From Anaerolineae bacterium (lineage in GTDB: Bacteria; Chloroflexota; Anaerolineae; Aggregatilineales; Phototrophicaceae), in contig JAJEBE010000006.1 in the NCBI GenBank assembly GCA_022822545.1, positions 1-64,000 on the forward strand: 64,000 bases of DNA, in the 5' to 3' direction. Both the position numbers and the translations under genes were made by a program. Of the stretch, positions 9,296-16,148 are shown one piece after another; within the stretch, counting starts at the first letter, position 1, and each line of letters opens with the position of its first letter. The notes beneath the pieces are model-generated. The model did no database searches. It saw nothing but the letters and a program-made list of their open reading frames with translations, and was not told the origin of the DNA.

Positions 9296-10282
9296 ATGAA
9301 CGCGCAACGCGCAGTCGTCACAGCGCCGGGCCGGGTGGAATTGGAGAGCTTTGACACGCCACAGCCACAGCCTGGTCAAGTCCTGCTGCGCGCTACAGCC
9401 ACGCTTATCAGCCCGGGCACGGAACGCGCTTTCTTGCTCAACCTCGACAATACCGATCCGAGCTACCCGCTCTACCCGGGCTACAGTTTCGTCGGCGAAG
9501 TCGAAGCCTGTGGCGCTGATGTCGCTAACTTGCAAATCGGCGATCGCGTCGCCTGCCCTGCTCCGCATGCCTCATACGCAGTCGTCGATGCCGATCGCTG
9601 CCTGAAGACGTCGACTGACCTGCCTGATGAAGAGGCGGCCTTTTTCAATCTGCTAGCGATCGCGATGCAGGGCCTGCGCAAGGCGCGCATAGAACTGGGC
9701 GAGTCGGTCGCGGTTTTGGGCGCGGGCCTCATTGGCATCCTAGCGATGCGGCTGGCGCAGCTTTCGGGTGGTTTGCCCGTGATCGGCATCGATCTGGACG
9801 AGAAGCGGCTGGCGCTGGCAAATATGATCGGCGCCGATGACACGATTATCGGCAGCGATAACATTGGCGCTGATCTGCGTGGCCAGCTGGAGAGCGATGG
9901 CGCGAATGTGGTCATTGAAGCGACCGGGGCGCCGGCGCTGGTCGTGACCGCCTTTCAACTGGCGGCGGAAAGAGGCCGCGTCATCTTGCTCGGCAGCACG
10001 CGGGGCAATACCGAGCGCGTCAACTTCTATCGCGATGTACATCGCAAAGGCTTACACGTCATCGGCGGACACGAGATCACGAGACCGCTGCACGAAAACA
10101 GCCCGGGCTACTGGACGCAAATCAGCGAGCATCAAACTTGTCTCGCCCTGCTGGCGCGGCGGCGAGTTGACGTGAAGCCGCTGATCACGCATCGTTATGC
10201 TCAGCGAGATTTTCCCGAAGCCTACGCCCACCTGGCGAACTGGGACAAAGAAGCCATGGGGATTTTGATCCAATGGACCTGA
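9296..10282 (+). CDS. MDR-superfamily NAD(P)-dependent dehydrogenase, zinc-site-poor
   Basis: A 328-residue medium-chain dehydrogenase/reductase. It has a GroES-like N-terminal half and a Rossmann half with GAGLIG near residue 141 and an acidic DLDEKR after the second strand, favouring NAD(H). The usual first zinc-binding Cys region reads SPGTERAF here, and the four-Cys structural zinc site is absent. It therefore resembles the BchC/threonine-dehydrogenase-like subgroup that oxidises polyol or sugar-like alcohols. It overlaps the next hydrolase gene by 10 bases and follows the sugar importer, which suggests work on the imported sugar. The substrate is unknown. Confidence 0.8.
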   Translation: MNAQRAVVTAPGRVELESFDTPQPQPGQVLLRATATLISPGTERAFLLNLDNTDPSYPLYPGYSFVGEVEACGADVANLQIGDRVACPAPHASYAVVDADRCLKTSTDLPDEEAAFFNLLAIAMQGLRKARIELGESVAVLGAGLIGILAMRLAQLSGGLPVIGIDLDEKRLALANMIGADDTIIGSDNIGADLRGQLESDGANVVIEATGAPALVVTAFQLAAERGRVILLGSTRGNTERVNFYRDVHRKGLHVIGGHEITRPLHENSPGYWTQISEHQTCLALLARRRVDVKPLITHRYAQRDFPEAYAHLANWDKEAMGILIQWT

Positions 10283-11220
10283 TATCAAAGCCGGCGGAGA
10301 CGCGGCGGAAACTCTGGCAAATGCTCGGCGATATCCCGCCGCCATTCTCCCCGCAGGTCAGCCTCATCGCCAAAAGCGACCATAGGACCTACACGCTGGA
10401 ACATTTCTCCTACCCCAACGGCCTGGGCGATACGGTTTACGGCTACCTGCTGCTGCCGAAAGCGGTTGACTTGCCGGCGCCGGCGGCGCTCTACCATCAT
10501 GAGCACGGCGGCAAGTACGCGCTGGGCAAAGACGCCGCGCTCAAGATACGCGAGAATGGTTACGCGCCCGGCGTCGCGCTGATCGAGGCGGGCTTTGTGG
10601 TGATGGCTATCGATGCTTACGGCTTCTGCGAGCGGGAGCATCAGGGGCCGGCGGGCGAGCGTGAAAGCGGCGCAGCCACCGAGCTCTCGCTCTTCAAGCA
10701 GTTCCTTTGGCAGGGGCGGACGCTCTGGGGCATGATGGTCCACGATGATTTGACCGCCCTCGCCTACTTGCGGGGCCGCGAGGAAGTTGACGCGGGGCGG
10801 ATCGGCGCGGCCGGCATGAGCCTCGGCGGCTCCCGCTCGACCTGGGTGGCGGCTATGGACGAGTCGGTCAAGGCGGTCGCGCCCATCTCACAGATGACGC
10901 GCTGGCGCGACTTCGCCGAAAGCGGCCATTATCGCGGGCACAGCATCTATTATTATGTGCCGGGCATGCTGGCGTCGCCCTACGACATGGAGCATCTTGT
11001 CGCTCTGACGGCGCCGCGCCATCAGTTGATCTTGACCGGCGACCGCGATCCGCTCTCGCCCATCAGCGGGATTCACAAAGTGATGGACTACGCGCGCGAG
11101 GCGTATCGGCGGGCGGGGGCGGCCGACAAGCTGGAACTCGTGCTCTACGAGGGCGTCGCTCATGCTTACCTGCCGGCCATGGTCGAAGCGATGATCGACT
11201 TTTTCCGCCGTACATTATAG
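10273..11220 (+). CDS. Alpha/beta hydrolase, dienelactone hydrolase/acetyl esterase type
   Basis: A 315-residue soluble serine hydrolase. The nucleophile elbow is GMSLGG (about residues 181-186), the acid is likely the Asp of GDRDPLSP, and the base is the His of VAHAYL near the C-terminus. A YHHEHGG stretch near residue 75 is a plausible oxyanion-hole segment. No signal peptide, so it acts inside the cell. It overlaps the upstream dehydrogenase gene by 10 bases and so is probably translationally coupled and part of the same sugar operon. Deacetylation or lactone opening of an imported carbohydrate is a reasonable guess. Confidence 0.8.
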   Translation: MDLISKPAETRRKLWQMLGDIPPPFSPQVSLIAKSDHRTYTLEHFSYPNGLGDTVYGYLLLPKAVDLPAPAALYHHEHGGKYALGKDAALKIRENGYAPGVALIEAGFVVMAIDAYGFCEREHQGPAGERESGAATELSLFKQFLWQGRTLWGMMVHDDLTALAYLRGREEVDAGRIGAAGMSLGGSRSTWVAAMDESVKAVAPISQMTRWRDFAESGHYRGHSIYYYVPGMLASPYDMEHLVALTAPRHQLILTGDRDPLSPISGIHKVMDYAREAYRRAGAADKLELVLYEGVAHAYLPAMVEAMIDFFRRTL

Positions 11221-11250
11221 ATTGTCCTCAGGGCAATCGCCGCAAATTAT

Positions 11251-11283
11251 TTTCACCACAAAGACACAAAGGACACAAAGGCA
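11251..11283 (+). repeat. Diverged member of the CACCGAGGACAC repeat family
   Basis: The sequence CACCACAAAGACACAAAGG matches the layout of the ACCACCGAGGACAC repeats at 29979, 55271, 57328, 57406 and 57904, but with A-rich substitutions. Non-coding. Confidence 0.55.
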
Positions 11284-11361
11284 GAAGGGGCAGAAAGACA
11301 ATTCTTTCATTATGATTGAGTTCGCATTCACGACATTCAGCACTCCTGGCACGAAGAGCGC

Positions 11362-11400
11362 TTGCAACGATTAAAGGTTACGGTATACTGTCGACAGTAT
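11362..11400 (+). promoter_or_regulatory. Promoter overlapped by a perfect 16-bp palindrome (operator)
   Basis: TTGCAA (11362-11367), 16-base spacer, TATACT (11384-11389). The palindrome ATACTGTCGACAGTAT (11385-11400) covers the -10 box and the expected start point, the position of a repressor site. Its regulator is not known; the GntR protein at 15318 is the nearest candidate in the window. Confidence 0.6.
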
Positions 11401-11518
11401 CATCGGTTTGACGTAAAATATTGTCATTGTGCTGGCTGATGACTTCACATTGACGCCGCAGCCGATATAAACCTGAGCGTCCGGATACGGGGTGTAATTC
11501 GGACGCTTTCTCTTTTTC
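11396..11518 (+). ncRNA. Candidate small RNA of about 115-120 nt
   Basis: Bounded by the promoter/palindrome above and by a factor-independent terminator. It has no convincing coding frame with a ribosome binding site. It could equally be a truncated leader. No family is recognised. Confidence 0.35.
11476..11518 (+). terminator. Factor-independent terminator
   Basis: AGCGTCCG (11476-11483) and CGGACGCT (11500-11507) form a perfect 8-bp stem, followed by the T-rich TTCTCTTTTTCC. Confidence 0.65.
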
Positions 11519-11604
11519 CTGATGCCGTCAGCGCATGGGGGGCTGGGGAAACGAGCGGCATGTCCACAATTTTCGCCGCGCCTCAAAATCGCCGCCTTCA
11601 GCCC

Positions 11605-11632
11605 TTGTATTTCAGAACGCCTGTGCTATAAT
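11605..11632 (+). promoter_or_regulatory. Sigma-70-type promoter
   Basis: TTGTAT (11605-11610), 16-base spacer, TATAAT (11627-11632). It points at the small open frame starting at 11668. Confidence 0.55.
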
Positions 11633-11667
11633 GGCCTCAATCCCAAGCAACTGAGGACCGCCATGCC

Positions 11668-11829
11668 ATGGACCTGCTCAATATCCATGACGACATCATC
11701 GCCGTCCACCGGCTTGCAGGCGCACCCGTCCCCCGCCAGCGCAAAACCTGCCCGGCGGGCAAAACGCGACTTTGTCCGAAAAAAGTTTTTCTTTGTCCGA
11801 CAAACGGACAATGTCGGCCAAACTCCTAA
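11668..11829 (+). CDS. Possible small basic, Cys-containing protein (53 aa)
   Basis: The frame opens with MDLLNIHDDIIAVHRLAGAP, which looks protein-like, and continues into a basic tail with Cys at residues 28, 36, 43 and 49. A GAGGA sits 10 bases upstream of the ATG at 11668, and a good promoter ends at 11632. A competing frame starts 5 bases earlier. The second half overlaps a TTGTCCG hairpin and is low-complexity, so this may be the stump of a longer gene. No family recognised. Confidence 0.3.
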   Translation: MDLLNIHDDIIAVHRLAGAPVPRQRKTCPAGKTRLCPKKVFLCPTNGQCRPNS

Positions 11830-11880
11830 CCAATCAGAAACTATCTGATAATCTCAGGCTTACTCCCGTCCCGCGCTCAT

Positions 11881-11909
11881 TTGAAAGGAAGGGACGCGCT
11901 TGCTATAAT
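11881..11909 (+). promoter_or_regulatory. Strong sigma-70-type promoter for the third sugar ABC operon
   Basis: TTGAAA (11881-11886), 17-base spacer, TATAAT (11904-11909). The leader to the binding-protein start at 12046 is about 130 bases, similar to the 5515 promoter's leader. Confidence 0.7.
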
Positions 11910-12045
11910 TCGCGAGTGGCTCAACCAAATTATCGCGGCGCGGTACTCTACTGTAGCGTTGCCTCGCCTGTCTGGTGAGGGCCTGCGTTCGGTTTTCGCC
12001 ACAATTCAAACGTAATGCGTCATCTTATTCTTTGGAGGAAGTCTC

Positions 12046-13323
12046 ATGTTTGCAAAACGAACCTTGTGGAAGCTCACGCTGGTACTCCTGCTGCTACTGA
12101 CCGCATTCGCAGGCGTACAAGCGCAGGATACGACGCTCACTTTCATCTCCTGGCAGGTGGATGAGCCGGGGGTTGGGGATTGGTGGCGCGGCGCCATCGA
12201 AGAGTTTGAGAGCGCGCATGAAGGCGTCTCGATCGAATTCACCAAAGTCGCCAGGCCTGAATATGCTGACACTTTCCTGACGCTCTTCGCCGGCGGCACG
12301 CCGCCCGACATCGTGCACCTCGCCGCTTTTGAGTTCCAGCAATTCGCCGATGCCGGCTGGATGGAAGATCTTGCGCCTTGGGTCGAGAATTCGGAGCTTG
12401 ATCTGGACGGCTGGGCCGGGCAGGTCAAGTGTCAATGGGAAGGCGAGACCGCCTGCATCATGCTGCTTTACTTCGGCTTCGTCATGGTCGTGAATGACGC
12501 GATACTCGAATCGATCGGTCATGAGGCGCCCAGCAATTGGGAAGAAATGCTCGCGGTCCTGCGCGCCGCCACTCAAGACACGGATGGCGATGGCATCGTC
12601 GATCAATGGGGCATCTGCCACCATACCAACGAAGGCAGCCAATATGCCTCTCAATTGCTGAGCTATGTCGTTGGCGCCGGCGCTTACTGGACCAGCGCGG
12701 AAGGCGAAGTCACCATCGATACGCCGGAGATGGCGGAGGGCTTCTCGCGTTGGAAGACAATCTTCGATGAAGGCCTCAGCCCGCTCGACTTGTCTTCGGG
12801 CGATTGTCACCAGTTGATGATGGAAGGCAAGCTGGCGACGCGGATGGAAGGTTCATGGGTCTACAACTTTGTACGACGGGCCGAGCCGGAAGTGCAGCAG
12901 CATCTTCGCATCGTACCGGTGCCTTTTGCGGTGCCGGTAGGCGGCGGCAGCAACGTCATCGGCATGGCGAGCGAGATCAGCGATGAGCGTAAAGCGCTGG
13001 TTTGGGATTTCATCGAGATAATCACATCGCAGGAATGGCAAGAACAGTTCGGTGTCTACGTCGGCAATCCCGCCCCGCGCCCGGGCACATTAACCGATGC
13101 CATTTATGAAGCCGTTCCCCACGTGGATATTCTGGTCGCGTCGCAGACGACCGCCTCGGAAAACGGGATTGACCGCAGCCCGACCGGCTTGCAGATCGTG
13201 TATAACGAGTTCGCCAAGTTGGTCCGCGATGAAGCGCAGCGAATGGTTGCTGACGATGTCGACCCGGCTGAAGTGGTCGCGAATTTGCACAACCTGGCGG
13301 TCGAGCTGCAGCAGGATATGTAA
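12046..13323 (+). CDS. Sugar ABC transporter substrate-binding protein, family 1
   Basis: A 425-residue exported binding protein. The signal peptide runs MFAKRTLWKLTLVLLLLLTAFAG with a probable cut after VQA (residue 25), and there is no lipobox. The mature part has the family 1 pattern: LTFISWQVDEPG, TPPDIVHLAAFEF, SNWEEMLAVLRAA, and a C-terminal helical lobe ending in AVELQQDM. The start has GGAGGA 8 bases upstream. It is first in an operon with a MalF-type (13415) and a MalG-type (14388) permease and a GntR regulator. Ligand unknown. Confidence 0.9.
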   Translation: MFAKRTLWKLTLVLLLLLTAFAGVQAQDTTLTFISWQVDEPGVGDWWRGAIEEFESAHEGVSIEFTKVARPEYADTFLTLFAGGTPPDIVHLAAFEFQQFADAGWMEDLAPWVENSELDLDGWAGQVKCQWEGETACIMLLYFGFVMVVNDAILESIGHEAPSNWEEMLAVLRAATQDTDGDGIVDQWGICHHTNEGSQYASQLLSYVVGAGAYWTSAEGEVTIDTPEMAEGFSRWKTIFDEGLSPLDLSSGDCHQLMMEGKLATRMEGSWVYNFVRRAEPEVQQHLRIVPVPFAVPVGGGSNVIGMASEISDERKALVWDFIEIITSQEWQEQFGVYVGNPAPRPGTLTDAIYEAVPHVDILVASQTTASENGIDRSPTGLQIVYNEFAKLVRDEAQRMVADDVDPAEVVANLHNLAVELQQDM

Positions 13324-13349
13324 GGCAAGCATCAGCTTGAGATTCATAG

Positions 13350-13385
13350 CCGAGGGCATGGCGCGTTCATGCTCTCGGTTTCTCC
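13350..13385 (+). terminator. Intercistronic terminator-like hairpin between binding protein and permease
   Basis: CCGAGGGCATG (13350-13360) and CATGCTCTCGG (13368-13378) pair over 11 positions with one mismatch, followed by TTTCTCC. It probably gives partial termination, so permeases are made less than the binding protein. Confidence 0.65.
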
Positions 13386-13414
13386 ATCCGGCATTCTGTT
13401 AAGGCTTGCAGACA

Positions 13415-14371
13415 ATGACGAGCGGAATAATCGGGCAGGATGACCCGGCCCGGCGGCCTTTCAATGGCGGGGCGCCGCGCTGGAGCCTGTGGCAACCCGG
13501 CAATCGCCATATTTTCGCCTATCTGCTGCTGCTGCCGGCGGTGCTGCTGACCGCCGCCATCATCGTCTATCCGATCGTATCCGCCATTGACTTGAGCTTT
13601 CAGAAGATCAAGATCGCCAAGTTGGGACGGTCGCGCGCGCCCTGGACCTTGGCGAATTATGAGGAGCTCTTCTTATCGGCCGAGTTCTATCAGGCGATCT
13701 GGGTGACCATCTCCCTGGTCGCGACCGTGACGATCTTGTCTTATGTCATCGGCTTGGCGACCGCGGTGATGGTGAATCAGCGCTTCGCCGGCCGCAAGCT
13801 GGCGCGGGTCTTGGTGGCGGTGCCTTGGGCGGTGCCGTCGGTGATGGCGGCGATTATCTGGTGGTGGCTCTTCGATAGCTCCTTCGGCTTGATCAATTGG
13901 GCGCTGGTGCGCAGCGGCTTGAGCAGCGAGATGATCCCCTGGCTATCCACGCCCGGCGCCGCTTTTTTTGTCATCGTGGTGGTCATGGTCTGGAAGGGTT
14001 ATCCCTTTATTTCGGTCATCATGCTGGCGGGCTTGCAGTCGATCCCGCTGGAATTATATGATGCGGCCAAGGTCGATGGCGCCAACGCCTGGCATCGCTT
14101 CCGTTTCATCACCTTGCCGGGTTTGCGCTCGGTCCGCGGCATCGCCCTCATCCTGATTATGCTCTGGGTATTTCGCGATTTTCCCATCATTTACATTTTG
14201 ACTGGCGGCGGTCCGCAGCGGACGACGCAGACCCTGGCGATCATGACCTATCAAGAAGCTTTTAAGTTTCACGACTTTGGCTTCGCGGCGGCCATCGGCG
14301 TCATCACGCTGGTCATCAGCGTCATCGCCAGTTGGTTTATGGTGCGCCGAACGGACGAGCCCCTATATTGA
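13415..14371 (+). CDS. Sugar ABC transporter permease, MalF type
   Basis: A 318-residue permease. After a Pro/Arg-rich N-terminus of about 30 residues come six predicted membrane segments, beginning HIFAYLLLLPAVLLTAAIIVYP. The EAA loop reads ELYDAAKVDGANAWHRFRF and is followed by the conserved LTGGGPQRTTQ segment. I use the ATG at 13415; a TTG 9 bases upstream is in frame. The gene pairs with the MalG-type permease starting 16 bases after its stop. The system lacks its own ATPase gene. Confidence 0.88.
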   Translation: MTSGIIGQDDPARRPFNGGAPRWSLWQPGNRHIFAYLLLLPAVLLTAAIIVYPIVSAIDLSFQKIKIAKLGRSRAPWTLANYEELFLSAEFYQAIWVTISLVATVTILSYVIGLATAVMVNQRFAGRKLARVLVAVPWAVPSVMAAIIWWWLFDSSFGLINWALVRSGLSSEMIPWLSTPGAAFFVIVVVMVWKGYPFISVIMLAGLQSIPLELYDAAKVDGANAWHRFRFITLPGLRSVRGIALILIMLWVFRDFPIIYILTGGGPQRTTQTLAIMTYQEAFKFHDFGFAAAIGVITLVISVIASWFMVRRTDEPLY

Positions 14372-14387
14372 CGAGAGCGTAGATCTT

Positions 14388-15218
14388 ATGGCGCGCAGCA
14401 GGACGGAGACAGTCATACTTTACGCGGTGGTCATCGCCGTCATTATTGTACTGGTCTTCCCTTTGTACTGGATGATTAACACATCGCTGGCCCCGGCGAC
14501 GCAATTGCGCCGTTTCCCGCCGGTCTTCGTGCAGCCGGAGCCGACTTTCGCCGCTTATGAATCCATCTTCGCGGAACGCCCTATCGGCGTTTGGCTGAGG
14601 AATTCGGCGGTTGTCGCGGTGGCCTCGACGGCGCTATCCATGTTCGTCAGCGTGCTGGCCGGCTACAGCATCTCGCGGATACGGGCGCGCGGCTCGCAGG
14701 CGATCGGTCTCTTCTTCCTGATGAGCCGCATGCTGCCCAGCACACTCATCATCATTCCGCTATTCGTCAGCTTTCGTCAATTGCAGCTCATCGGCGACTT
14801 GAAGTCGCTGGTGCTCGCCCATGCCACTTTCATCACGCCCTTCGCCGTTTGGATGCTGAAAGGCTATTTCGACACCATTCCGGCGGAATTGGAGGACGCG
14901 GCGATGATCGACGGCTGCACGCCGCTGACCGCGCTGCTGCGGGTCGTTTTGCCGCTCTCGGCGCCGGGCCTGGCGGCGACCACGCTCTACGGTTTCGTCC
15001 TCTCCTGGAACGATTTCGTCTTCGCGCGGACTTTCCTGGTGGCGAATCAAAAGGCCTGGACGGTTAATGTCGGCGTGGCGTCGCTGAAAGGCGAATATCT
15101 GACCGAGTGGAATGTCATCATGGCCGGCTCGCTGATCGCGATGCTGCCCATCGTGCTGGCTTATCTCTTTTTGGAGCGCTTCCTGGTCAGCGGCTTGACG
15201 GCCGGGTCGTCAAAATAA
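14388..15218 (+). CDS. Sugar ABC transporter permease, MalG type
   Basis: A 276-residue permease of standard length. It starts MARSRTETVILYAVVIAVIIVLVFPLYWMINTS, has a conserved YSISRIRARG cytoplasmic loop, and an EAA loop ELEDAAMIDGCTPLTALLRV before the last segments. The start at 14388 is the first ATG after the MalF-type gene; longer frames would overlap that gene heavily. It completes the membrane part of the importer with 13415-14371. Sugar unknown. Confidence 0.88.
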   Translation: MARSRTETVILYAVVIAVIIVLVFPLYWMINTSLAPATQLRRFPPVFVQPEPTFAAYESIFAERPIGVWLRNSAVVAVASTALSMFVSVLAGYSISRIRARGSQAIGLFFLMSRMLPSTLIIIPLFVSFRQLQLIGDLKSLVLAHATFITPFAVWMLKGYFDTIPAELEDAAMIDGCTPLTALLRVVLPLSAPGLAATTLYGFVLSWNDFVFARTFLVANQKAWTVNVGVASLKGEYLTEWNVIMAGSLIAMLPIVLAYLFLERFLVSGLTAGSSK

Positions 15219-15241
15219 ACCTCGCGACTGCGCAGAAAAAT

Positions 15242-15301
15242 TTGACAAGCAGGTTGAATATGGGGTAAATTGGTGACACCACTGACCAATCGCCAATTGG
15301 T
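15242..15301 (+). promoter_or_regulatory. Promoter of the GntR gene with three ATTGGT/ACCAAT half-sites
   Basis: TTGACA (15242-15247), 18-base spacer, TAAATT (15266-15271). The half-sites ATTGGT (15269-15274), ACCAAT (15285-15290) and ATTGGT (15296-15301) overlap the -10 box and the start region. This is a classic place for autorepression, and TTGGT/ACCAA half-sites are known for PdhR-type GntR/FCD regulators. Confidence 0.6.
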
Positions 15302-15317
15302 TCATGAGGAGACTGCC

Positions 15318-16082
15318 GTGAAATACCCGTCACCGAGCATCTCCGGCTTGAAGACAATTAAGAAAGTCTCGGTCAAAGACCAGACCTTGGAGCAATTGAA
15401 GAATTACATCTTGTCCGGCGTTGTGCCGCTGGGCGAGCGTTTGCCGTCGGAGCGGGCGCTGGCGGATGCCTTGGGCGTTGGCCGCTACAGCGTGCGGGAA
15501 GCGTTGAAGGTGCTGGAAGCGGTGGGGCTGGTTGAATCGCGCATTGGCGAGGGCACCTTCCTCACCACCAACACAGGCGCGAGCTTCGGGCGGATCCTCG
15601 GGCTCAGCCTCGCCACTTGGGGCGGCACGATCATTGAGTTGCTGGACGCGCGGAAGATGATCGAGGCGGCGGCGGCGCGGGCGGCGGCCGAACGCGCCAC
15701 CGCTGGGCAAATCGAGGGGATCAGGGCGGAGCTTGAGGCTATGCGCGCCAATATGGACCGAGCGCGGGCCTACCTCAAAGCCGATATGAACTTCCACCGC
15801 CGCATCGGCGAAGCCAGCCAAAACGCCATCATCAGCCAATTCGTCAGCAATCTGATCGACCTGCTGGAAGAGGCGCTGAAGGAGGCGCATTCCGACAGTT
15901 TGCCGGCGCAGGCGGAAGGCGGCGGCACCCATCAGGCGATATTCGACGCCATCGCGCGCGGGGATGCCGATGCCGCCGGCGATTTGATGCGCGATCATAT
16001 TCAATTCAGCAGCGAAGTCTGGCAGACCGTGATTTCCCTGGCTGCCGACACCGAAGGAGAATCGACCTCAAGCGACGATTAA
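15318..16082 (+). CDS. GntR-family transcriptional regulator, FadR/FCD subfamily
   Basis: A 254-residue cytoplasmic repressor-type regulator. The N-terminal winged helix-turn-helix (about residues 15-85) contains the GERLPSERALADALGVGRYSVREALKVL signature region. The C-terminal FCD helical domain (about 100-235) carries likely metal/ligand residues in MNFHRRIGEASQN and HQAIFDAIARGDADAA. The GTG at 15318 has GAGGAG 6 bases upstream, which decides the start against an upstream TTG lying in the operator. It sits between two sugar import systems and probably controls one or both; the inducer is likely a sugar acid or a related carboxylate. Confidence 0.88.
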   Translation: MKYPSPSISGLKTIKKVSVKDQTLEQLKNYILSGVVPLGERLPSERALADALGVGRYSVREALKVLEAVGLVESRIGEGTFLTTNTGASFGRILGLSLATWGGTIIELLDARKMIEAAAARAAAERATAGQIEGIRAELEAMRANMDRARAYLKADMNFHRRIGEASQNAIISQFVSNLIDLLEEALKEAHSDSLPAQAEGGGTHQAIFDAIARGDADAAGDLMRDHIQFSSEVWQTVISLAADTEGESTSSDD

Positions 16083-16148
16083 GGAGGTGATTATTGCTCG
16101 ACAAGATCTCGTATGGAGTTGGACAATGAGTATTGTTGAGGAGTGACC

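Larger units (their letters stand above)
11221..12045. other. 825-bp regulatory gap with three promoters and a possible small RNA
   Basis: In order it holds an A-rich dispersed repeat (11251-11283), a promoter with a 16-bp palindrome (11362-11400), a factor-independent terminator (11476-11518), a second promoter (11605-11632) before a possible 53-codon gene (11668-11829), and a third, strong promoter (11881-11909) for the sugar operon at 12046. A TTGTCCG/CGGACAA hairpin lies near 11797-11815. Confidence 0.65.
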
